From NCBI GenBank assembly GCA_937875885.1, contig CALEIO010000131.1:1-6127 (forward strand): a stretch of DNA of 6,127 nucleotides, given 5' to 3'. Source of the DNA: an uncultured Clostridia bacterium (GTDB taxonomy: Bacteria > Bacillota > Clostridia > Oscillospirales > Acutalibacteraceae). The notes beneath the pieces were generated by a model. That model searched no databases. It had not been told where the DNA came from and was given only the letters and a program-made list of their open reading frames with translations. Shown one piece after another: positions 1-4,350 of the stretch (position 1 is the first letter of the stretch; each line of letters starts with the position of its first letter). The translations under genes were made by a program, and so were the position numbers.

Positions 1-470
1 CAGGCATTGTTCCTTATAGCTATATTTCCAGCAGCTATATTTGAAATCATAGTCGGAATAAAGAGCGGAGATACCCACCGCGGACCTTCCTTAAGCATCT
101 TTTCAGATTCTCGCATCTGGGTAGCAAAGCCTCCGATTCCGGATCCAACATACACTCCAAGCCTGAAAGGATCGATATTTCCATCTTCCGAAGCATCCAA
201 GCCAGACTGGCGCATCGCCTGCCAGGCAGCTGCCACAGCATATACGGTAAACTTATCCTGCTTCCTCGCAAAAGGAGCCTCTATTTCATAATCAGCCGGA
301 TTGAAGTCCTTGACCTCACCTGCAATCTTGACTGGAAGATCATCCGTAGGTATGGAGGTTATCACATCTATACCGCAGACAGCATCCAGAAGATTTTTCC
401 AATATGTCTGAACGTCATTTCCGACAGGGGTAATCACACCTGTACCTGTCACTACAACTCTTCTGTTCAT
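1..470 (-). CDS. fabF: FabF, beta-ketoacyl-ACP synthase II (N-terminal part, runs off the left edge)
   Basis: Condensing enzyme of type II fatty acid synthesis: it extends acyl-ACP by decarboxylative condensation with malonyl-ACP in the cytoplasm. Only the first 156 residues are present; FabF is usually about 410. Visible family signatures are the opening strand VVVTGTGVITPVG (residues 5-17), RKQDKFTVYAVAAAWQA (69-85), the glycine-rich YVGSGIGG (107-114) and MISNIAAGNIAI (141-152), which lies just before the active-site cysteine. That Cys and the two catalytic His lie outside the window, so activity cannot be judged. The ATG at 470 starts exactly at the family N-terminus (MNRRVVVTG). The 14-base gap to the upstream stop has no clear Shine-Dalgarno, so translation may be coupled to the upstream frame. 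Codon use (AGA, ATA, GGA common) matches the FabK fragment next to it and differs from the PPDK part. Confidence 0.93.
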   Translation of the reverse strand, partial: MNRRVVVTGTGVITPVGNDVQTYWKNLLDAVCGIDVITSIPTDDLPVKIAGEVKDFNPADYEIEAPFARKQDKFTVYAVAAAWQAMRQSGLDASEDGNIDPFRLGVYVGSGIGGFATQMRESEKMLKEGPRWVSPLFIPTMISNIAAGNIAIRNNA

Positions 471-484
471 ATCTGGTTTTCGGT

Positions 485-814
485 TTAGTTTCTAAATCTT
501 GCAGCTGTCTCTGCAATAACTTTCTCTGCTCCAAGGATCAGGTCTTCGACGATATCCTTCGCCGGCTCTATCTTCTTGACCATTCCAGCGCACTCTCCGG
601 CCATATAGCTTCCGTTTCTGTCGCCTTCCTGGACGGCCTTTCTGAGCGCGCCGCTTCCGAATGCAAGTATATCGTCCTGATTTACAGATGGATCAGACTC
701 CATACGAGCAAAAGTCTTTGAGAATGGAGTCTTGAGGGAACGGACAGGATGGCCGAGTGATTTTCCTGTCACTATGGTAGACACATCAGAAGCCTTGAGG
801 ATCTTGTCCTTGTA
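485..814 (-). other. fabK: FabK portion of the chimera (C-terminal fragment of enoyl-ACP reductase II)
   Basis: FabK is the FMN- and NADH-dependent enoyl-ACP reductase that replaces FabI in many Firmicutes. This piece corresponds to about the last third of a protein of about 315-325 residues. Recognisable FabK features are the stretch after YKDKILKA, with SLGHPVRSLKTPFSKTF (residues 206-222), the acidic linker, FGSGALRKAVQEGD (239-252) and SYMAGECAGMVKKIEPAKD (256-274), followed by a C-terminal helix with LILGAEKVIAETAARF. FabK from Streptococcus pneumoniae has the same run of elements (GHAVRAIKNQL, GALAKAVVHGD, SVMAGQIAGLV). The N-terminal barrel with the flavin site is missing. The stop lies 14 bases before fabF, as expected within a fatty acid synthesis operon, so this end looks like intact operon sequence. 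Confidence 0.85.
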
Positions 815-1375
815 TTCCTGCTTGAACTGGGTAGCAAGATACTTAAGATCTTCTGCGGTAAGGTCAACGTCCTGAGTTACGCCTTTTTCTTCCTTCATCT
901 TGTCGATGAGTTCTTCGAAGTATTTCTTACCAACTTCCATAACAACGTCAGAATACATCTGGATGAATCTTCTGTAGCAGTCCCAAGCCCAACGGGGGTT
1001 GCCGGACTTCTTGGACAGAACTTCAACCACGTCCTCGTTCAGACCCAGGTTCAGGATGGTATCCATCATGCCGGGCATGGAAGCGCGGGAACCGGAACGG
1101 ACGGAGACCAGCAGGGGGTTCTCGGCGTCGCCGAACTTCTTGCCGGTGATCTCTTCCATCTTCTCGATGTATTCCATGATCTGTGCCTGGATGTCATCGT
1201 TGATCTTGCGACCGTCTTCGTAGTACTGTGTGCAAGCCTCTGTGGTTACTGTGAAACCCTGGGGAACGGGCAGACCGAGAGATGTCATCTCTGCAAGGTT
1301 AGCGCCCTTACCGCCGAGGAGCTCACGCATTGTTGCGTTACCCTCTTTGAAGAGGTAAACAAACTTGTGGCTCAT
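485..1375 (-). CDS. Chimeric frame: PPDK N-terminus joined in frame to FabK C-terminus
   Basis: A 296-residue open frame made of parts of two unrelated enzymes. Residues 1 to about 190 are the start of pyruvate phosphate dikinase; residues about 188-296 are the end of enoyl-ACP reductase II. The start at 1375 is chosen because AGGAGG lies 8 bases upstream and MSHKFVYLFKEGN is the family N-terminus; the frame stays open 33 codons further upstream without similarity. No stop or frameshift marks the join, which lies at residues 188-195 (YKDKILKA, bases 791-814). Neither activity is expected: the PPDK part lacks the rest of the ATP-grasp, the phosphohistidine domain and the PEP/pyruvate barrel, and the FabK part lacks the FMN-binding barrel. 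I infer an assembly join between genomes. An in vivo deletion or recombination is the alternative. An automatic pipeline could name it for either half, and both names would mislead. Confidence 0.85.
   Translation of the reverse strand: MSHKFVYLFKEGNATMRELLGGKGANLAEMTSLGLPVPQGFTVTTEACTQYYEDGRKINDDIQAQIMEYIEKMEEITGKKFGDAENPLLVSVRSGSRASMPGMMDTILNLGLNEDVVEVLSKKSGNPRWAWDCYRRFIQMYSDVVMEVGKKYFEELIDKMKEEKGVTQDVDLTAEDLKYLATQFKQEYKDKILKASDVSTIVTGKSLGHPVRSLKTPFSKTFARMESDPSVNQDDILAFGSGALRKAVQEGDRNGSYMAGECAGMVKKIEPAKDIVEDLILGAEKVIAETAARFRN
791..1375 (-). other. ppdK: PPDK portion of the chimera (N-terminal ATP-grasp fragment)
   Basis: PPDK interconverts ATP, phosphate and pyruvate with AMP, pyrophosphate and PEP, and in clostridia often works in glycolysis. 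This piece covers roughly the first fifth of a protein of about 875 residues. Signatures are LLGGKGANLAEM (residues 19-30) with the nucleotide-binding Lys23, QGFTVTTEACTQYY (39-52), KKFGDAENPLLVSVRSGSR (79-97) with the conserved Arg93, ASMPGMMDTILNLGLN (98-113) and RRFIQMYSDVVMEV (135-148). Similarity to PPDK fades at about residue 187, where family members continue with the middle of the ATP-grasp domain. Its promoter, leader and ribosome binding site are intact, so this end is a normal gene start that is interrupted downstream. Codon use is not uniform within the piece (see findings). Confidence 0.9.
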
Positions 1376-1383
1376 TCTAAAAA

Positions 1384-1389
1384 CCTCCT
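1384..1389 (-). promoter_or_regulatory. Ribosome binding site of the PPDK start
   Basis: On the minus strand AGGAGG lies 8 bases before the ATG at 1375. It decides the start against an in-frame ATG 33 codons upstream. Confidence 0.85.
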
Positions 1390-1450
1390 GAAAATGTGAA
1401 TATGCTAAAGCAGAAATGCAATGAAATCCGCTTTGCTTTTGATGCTCTGA

Positions 1451-1460
1451 CCCATATGGG
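1451..1460. repeat. Perfect 10-base palindrome CCCATATGGG in the PPDK leader
   Basis: The palindrome lies about 10-20 bases downstream of the predicted minus-strand transcription start, a position where a bound repressor could block transcription. The flanking bases are not symmetric, so the dyad is short and may be chance. Confidence 0.3.
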
Positions 1461-1476
1461 ACCATGCTTAACAAGT

Positions 1477-1506
1477 ATTATATCAAAAAATAAAATAAAA
1501 TGCCAC
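1477..1506 (-). promoter_or_regulatory. Sigma-A type promoter driving the PPDK start
   Basis: On the minus strand a perfect -10 TATAAT (1477-1482) is preceded by TGA, giving an extended -10 (TGnTATAAT). A -35-like GTGGCA (1501-1506, four of six consensus bases) lies 18 bases upstream in a T-rich spacer. Transcription should start near base 1470, leaving a leader of about 95 bases. Confidence 0.7.
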
Positions 1507-1609
1507 ATTTTTTAGAATTATTTTTATCATTATTTTTTACCAATATTTATAAAAAGAATTGCACAATTTGTTTAATGGTTACAAAGATGAGATATTTTGC
1601 CCGAATCCC

Positions 1610-1655
1610 TTGAAAAAATATCGATTTGTGAGATAATAATGGTAACTGTTATTAT
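1610..1655 (+). promoter_or_regulatory. Promoter candidates for glmU
   Basis: Two overlapping sigma-A-like choices are visible. The first is TTGAAA (1610-1615) with GATAAT (1632-1637), spacer 16. The second is TTGTGA (1626-1631) with TATTAT (1650-1655), spacer 18. Both start transcription upstream of the chosen ATG at 1693. They argue against the longer reading frame opening at 1597, whose first codons would lie upstream of the transcript. Confidence 0.5.
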
Positions 1656-1692
1656 ACGGGTGAATCCGTTGGATTCGGAAAGGCAGGCCACT

Positions 1693-2448
1693 ATGAAGAA
1701 ATGTGCGGTTATCCTTGCAGGCGGCGAAGGCAAACGTATGCAGAGCGAGGGTCCCAAGACCCTGTGCGAAGTTCTGGGCAAACCTATGCTCCGCTGGGTT
1801 ATCGATGCTGTAAGAGAAGCAGGCATTGAGGATATCTGTGTTGTTAAAGGCTATCGTGCAGAGTGCATCGATGAATACGTAAGCACACTTCCTTTCCCTG
1901 TGCACACAGTGCTCCAGAGTGAGCGTCTGGGTACAGGCCACGCTGTAATGATGGCAAGGGAATATCTTGAGGAAAGAGGCGGCTCGGTTGTAATTCTGGG
2001 CGGTGATGCACCTTTTATTGATGCAGAAACAATCAAAAATTCCCTTGAGCAGCACACAAGCTCACAGGCAGGCGCAACCGTTATCAGCGCAACGGTTCCC
2101 TGTGCAGACGGCTACGGCAGAGTTGTGAGAAATGCTGACTCTTCACTTTGTGCAATTATCGAGCATAAGGATGCTGACGAGGAAACCAGAAAGATTAACG
2201 AAATCAACTCCGGTGCATACTGGTTTGATACAAACACTCTTCTTTCTGTTCTGGACAGAATCACTTCTGATAACAAAGCAAAGGAATATTATCTGCCCGA
2301 TGCGCTGAAGCTTATTATATCCGACGGCAAAAAGGCAGGCGCATTTGTTGCAAAGAGCGCAGACGTTGCACTTGGTGCAAACGACCCTGCACAGCTTCAG
2401 GAGCTCAACGAGATTGCTCTCAAGAAGGGTTACAAACCCGAAACTTAA
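1693..2448 (+). CDS. glmU: GlmU-type UDP-GlcNAc pyrophosphorylase, uridylyltransferase domain only
   Basis: The 251-residue nucleotidyltransferase resembles the N-terminal half of GlmU, which makes UDP-N-acetylglucosamine from UTP and GlcNAc-1-phosphate for cell-wall synthesis. Visible motifs are the nucleotide-binding loop LAGGEGKRM with Pro-Lys22 (residues 8-22), ERLGTGHAVMMA (77-88), GGDAPFI with the metal-binding Asp105 (103-109), GYGRVV (140-145), IIEHKDA (155-161), NEINSGAYWFD (169-179) and Asn230 in GANDPAQL, matching the second metal ligand of Escherichia coli GlmU (Asn227). The frame ends just after the linker helix; the left-handed beta-helix acetyltransferase half of the usual ~456-residue enzyme is absent, and no remnant lies in the 126 bases downstream. 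The start MKKCAVILAGG fits the family; AGGCAGG (1681-1687) is a modest ribosome binding site. Upstream in-frame ATGs at 1597 and 1639 would add unconserved residues. It is first gene of the glmU-prs-pth-mfd block. Sugar specificity is inferred. Confidence 0.88.
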   Translation: MKKCAVILAGGEGKRMQSEGPKTLCEVLGKPMLRWVIDAVREAGIEDICVVKGYRAECIDEYVSTLPFPVHTVLQSERLGTGHAVMMAREYLEERGGSVVILGGDAPFIDAETIKNSLEQHTSSQAGATVISATVPCADGYGRVVRNADSSLCAIIEHKDADEETRKINEINSGAYWFDTNTLLSVLDRITSDNKAKEYYLPDALKLIISDGKKAGAFVAKSADVALGANDPAQLQELNEIALKKGYKPET

Positions 2449-2523
2449 TTTGATAAATCCCTTGCGGGGGATAGTCACATAATTTTTGCGCCACAAATTA
2501 CACAGCGGTTAATTAATTTTACA

Positions 2524-2529
2524 TATACT
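2524..2529 (+). promoter_or_regulatory. Possible -10 box upstream of prs
   Basis: TATACT lies in an AT-rich stretch and would start transcription about 40 bases before the prs ATG. No good -35 hexamer is found at the right distance (TTACAC at 2498-2503 leaves a 20-base spacer), so prs may instead be read through from glmU. Confidence 0.25.
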
Positions 2530-2549
2530 CAAAATCCAATTAACTTATT

Positions 2550-2593
2550 TTTTCACGGAAAAGGGGAAAAGGACATGAATTTTCACGGAAAAG
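2550..2593 (+). repeat. 14-base direct repeat across the prs start
   Basis: TTTTCACGGAAAAG occurs at 2550-2563 and again at 2580-2593, exactly 30 bases apart. The first copy overlaps the ribosome binding site and the second encodes residues Phe3-Lys6 of Prs. The offset is a multiple of three, so both copies would read Phe-His-Gly-Lys in the same frame. Confidence 0.85.
2561..2566 (+). promoter_or_regulatory. Ribosome binding site of prs
   Basis: AAGGGG lies 8 bases before the ATG at 2575. A second purine run AAAAGG (2567-2572) is too close to the start to be the main site. Confidence 0.7.
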
Positions 2594-3534
2594 ACATTAA
2601 AATCTTCGCAGGTAACTCCAATCCTGAAGTAGCACAGGGCATCGCAGGTTGTCTTGGTCTGCCTTTGGGCAAATCAAGCTGCAACAAGTTCTCTGATGGC
2701 GAGATTGCAGTATCTCTTCACGAGTCTGTAAGAGGTAGCGAGTGCTTCATCGTTCAGTCTACTTGCACACCTGTTAACGATAACCTTATGGAACTGCTTA
2801 TTATGATTGATGCAATGAAGAGAGCTTCTGCAGCAAGCATTACAGCAGTTATTCCTTACTTTGGTTACGCTCGTCAGGATCGTAAGGCAAAGGCAAGAGA
2901 TCCGATCTCAGCAAAGCTTTGCGCAGACCTCATCACAGCAGCAGGTGCTGACAGAGTTCTTACAATGGACCTGCACGCAAACCAGATCCAGGGCTTCTTC
3001 AACATCCCTGTTGATCACCTTGTTGGCGCTCCCATGCTTGCAAACCACATGAAGAAGAAGGTTGGCAAGAACGTTGACGATTATGTTGTTGTTTCTCCTG
3101 ACCTTGGTTCTGTTACAAGAGCAAGAAACTTCGCTGCAAAGCTCGGTTGCCCCATTGCTATCATCGACAAGAGAAGACCCAAGGCAAACGTTTCTGAGGT
3201 TATGAACATCATCGGTGATGTTGTTGGCAAGAAGGCTATCATTCTTGACGATATGATCGACACAGCAGGTACACTCTGCAACGCTGCTCAGGCTATCATT
3301 GATGCAGGCAGCACAGAGGTTACAGCTTGTGCAACTCATGCTGTTCTCTCCGGTCCCGCTATCGAGAGACTCGACAAGAGCGTTATCAAGGAGCTCGTTC
3401 TTCTGGATACAGTTATTATCCCCGAGGATAAGATGCTTGATAAGTTCACAATTCTTCCCGTTGCTTCTGTTTTTGCAGAGGCTATCGAGAGAATTTTCTC
3501 AGACAAGCCTGTTTCCACACTTTACACCGGTTAA
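2575..3534 (+). CDS. prs: Prs, ribose-phosphate pyrophosphokinase (PRPP synthetase), class I
   Basis: Transfers pyrophosphate from ATP to ribose 5-phosphate, giving PRPP for purine, pyrimidine, histidine, tryptophan and NAD synthesis in the cytoplasm. The 319 residues match the usual class I length. Signatures in order: [12 protein letters not shown] (9-20), [16 protein letters not shown] (39-54), the ATP-binding [12 protein letters not shown] (97-108), [12 protein letters not shown] with the metal ligand His134 (131-142), [12 protein letters not shown] (173-184), the catalytic flexible-loop region [17 protein letters not shown] (199-215), the PRPP-loop [10 protein letters not shown] (224-233) and [12 protein letters not shown] (254-265). 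All are intact, so an active, phosphate-stimulated and ADP-inhibited enzyme is expected from the family. It follows glmU by 126 bases, the standard Firmicutes pairing. Thr ACA, Arg AGA and Val GTT dominate its codons. The first residues MNFHGKD sit on a duplicated sequence noted separately. Confidence 0.97.
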   Translation: MNFHGKDIKIFAGNSNPEVAQGIAGCLGLPLGKSSCNKFSDGEIAVSLHESVRGSECFIVQSTCTPVNDNLMELLIMIDAMKRASAASITAVIPYFGYARQDRKAKARDPISAKLCADLITAAGADRVLTMDLHANQIQGFFNIPVDHLVGAPMLANHMKKKVGKNVDDYVVVSPDLGSVTRARNFAAKLGCPIAIIDKRRPKANVSEVMNIIGDVVGKKAIILDDMIDTAGTLCNAAQAIIDAGSTEVTACATHAVLSGPAIERLDKSVIKELVLLDTVIIPEDKMLDKFTILPVASVFAEAIERIFSDKPVSTLYTG

Positions 3535-3557
3535 TTGGGTTTATTCTGAATATATTT

Positions 3558-3602
3558 GCAAAAAGAACAGGGGGCAGCGTTGTGCTGTTCCCTGTGTTTT
3601 GC
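3558..3602 (+). terminator. Terminator-like hairpin between prs and pth
   Basis: A 12-pair stem (3567-3578 with 3584-3595, two G-U pairs) closes a five-base loop, GTTGT. An outer GCAAAA/TTTTGC stem (3558-3563 with 3597-3602) extends it after a small internal loop. The T run behind the core stem is only four bases and is interrupted, so termination may be partial, letting some transcripts continue into pth. Confidence 0.6.
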
Positions 3603-3699
3603 GTTATGTGATGAACAATTTTATTTTTTTCTGGAATATATCTGCGCTTTTTTACTTATTATTTTATGTGTAAAGTGCGGAATTTGCGGAAGTTTTATT

Positions 3700-3705
3700 A
3701 AGGAG
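3700..3705 (+). promoter_or_regulatory. Ribosome binding site of pth
   Basis: AAGGAG lies 8 bases before the ATG at 3714 and favours that start over the in-frame ATG seven codons later. Confidence 0.8.
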
Positions 3706-3713
3706 AACATTCT

Positions 3714-4313
3714 ATGTTTCGTAAATCAAAGGATATGGGAAACAGCGCAATTGATTATATCATTGTAGGTCTGGGTAATCCCGGCAGAGAATATGAGAAC
3801 ACAAGGCACAATGCGGGCTTTGACGCTATCGATAAGATTGCGGACGAGTACAGCTGCCAGATGAAGAAACTGCGCTTTAAGTCCCTGACCGGTGAGTGCC
3901 GTATCTCCGGCAGAAAGTGCCTGCTTATGAAGCCTTCCACTTTTATGAATCTTTCAGGTGAGGCTGTGGTGCAGGCTATCAATTTCTATAAAATCGACCC
4001 TTCCAGAGTTATTGTTATTTTTGACGATATCTCTCTTGACCCCGGCAAAATGCGCATCAGAATGAAGGGCAGCGACGGCGGTCACAATGGTATGAAGAAC
4101 ATCATCTACCTTACAGGTTCGGATATGTTCCCCAGAATCAAGCTGGGTGTTGGCAAAAAGCCCCATCCTGACTATGACCTTAAAGATTGGGTGCTGGGAA
4201 GATTCTCAACAGCCGACAGAAAGCTTATTGACACTGTAATTGAAAACACAGTTGAAGCAGTAAGACTTATGGTAGAAGACAAAACCTCCGAGGCAATGCA
4301 GAAGTTTAACTGA
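3714..4313 (+). CDS. pth: Pth, peptidyl-tRNA hydrolase
   Basis: Cleaves the ester bond of peptidyl-tRNAs dropped by ribosomes, recycling tRNA; it is normally essential. At 199 residues it is close to the usual 185-200. The family's catalytic and binding residues are all visible: VGLGNPGREYENTRHNAGF (residues 18-36) with Asn22 and the catalytic His32, KPSTFMNLSGEAV (73-85) with Asn79, IFDDISLDPGKMRIR (102-116) with Asp104, the GSDGGHNGMKNI loop (119-130) with Asn125, and the C-terminal RIKLGVGKKP (141-150), DWVLGRF (158-164). They correspond to Asn10, His20, Asn68, Asp93 and Asn114 of the Escherichia coli enzyme. The start gives about 13 residues before the first strand, slightly long but backed by the ribosome binding site; Met8 is the alternative. 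It lies 179 bases after prs and 37 bases before mfd, the B. subtilis spoVC-mfd order without fin. Confidence 0.96.
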   Translation: MFRKSKDMGNSAIDYIIVGLGNPGREYENTRHNAGFDAIDKIADEYSCQMKKLRFKSLTGECRISGRKCLLMKPSTFMNLSGEAVVQAINFYKIDPSRVIVIFDDISLDPGKMRIRMKGSDGGHNGMKNIIYLTGSDMFPRIKLGVGKKPHPDYDLKDWVLGRFSTADRKLIDTVIENTVEAVRLMVEDKTSEAMQKFN

Positions 4314-4330
4314 CCTTTGGAGGATAGATA

Positions 4331-4336
4331 TATAAT
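4331..4336 (+). promoter_or_regulatory. Possible internal -10 box before mfd
   Basis: A perfect TATAAT sits in the 37-base pth-mfd gap. No good -35 is found (TTTAAC at 4305-4310 leaves a 20-base spacer, CTGACC at 4310-4315 leaves 15). A start from it would give an almost leaderless mfd message, so it may be a chance match. Confidence 0.2.
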
Positions 4337-4341
4337 TCTAT

Positions 4342-4346
4342 GGAGG
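4342..4346 (+). promoter_or_regulatory. Ribosome binding site of mfd
   Basis: GGAGG lies only 4 bases before the ATG at 4351, closer than usual. A second TGGAGGA at 4318-4324 lies too far upstream to serve this start. No other in-frame start in the gap fits. Confidence 0.6.
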
Positions 4347-4350
4347 AATT

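Larger units (their letters stand above)
1376..1692. other. Divergent intergenic region between the PPDK start and glmU
   Basis: 317 bases without a convincing gene, very AT-rich between about 1471 and 1600. It holds the minus-strand promoter and a leader of about 95 bases for the PPDK start, and plus-strand promoter candidates for glmU. Two short inverted repeats are visible: the perfect palindrome CCCATATGGG at 1451-1460, just inside the predicted start of the minus-strand transcript, and AATTG-CA-CAATT at 1557-1568, between the two promoter sets. Either could be a protein binding site; no known operator was recognised. No terminator or riboswitch fold was seen. Confidence 0.7.

Noticed and set aside
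485..1375. PPDK/FabK as a novel bifunctional fusion enzyme
   Set aside because: Both halves lack their catalytic cores and the codon style changes at the join, so a working bifunctional enzyme is not credible.
1376..1474. 33-codon N-terminal extension of the PPDK frame
   Set aside because: AGGAGG stands directly before the ATG at 1375, and the extension lies in the leader with no similarity to PPDK.
1557..1568. Inverted repeat AATTG-CA-CAATT in the divergent region as an operator
   Set aside because: It is short, in very AT-rich DNA where such repeats are common, and matches no operator I know.
1597..1692. Extended glmU start with 32 extra residues (ATG at 1597 or 1639)
   Set aside because: The extra residues have no family similarity, overlap the promoter candidates and lack a ribosome binding site. 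MKKCAVILAGG at 1693 is the family start.
1579..2055. Long minus-strand frames opposite glmU (also 2143-2496 and 2908-3339 opposite glmU and prs)
   Set aside because: These are antisense shadows of clearly recognised genes, with no family motif and no ribosome binding site.
2457..2472. Hairpin ATCCC-TTGCGG-GGGAT after glmU as a terminator
   Set aside because: The stem has only five pairs and no T run follows, so it is too weak to call.
3556..3768. 70-codon Cys-rich hydrophobic frame between prs and pth
   Set aside because: It begins with TTG inside the terminator-like hairpin, has no ribosome binding site and runs into pth in another frame. Its hydrophobic look comes from T-rich intergenic DNA.
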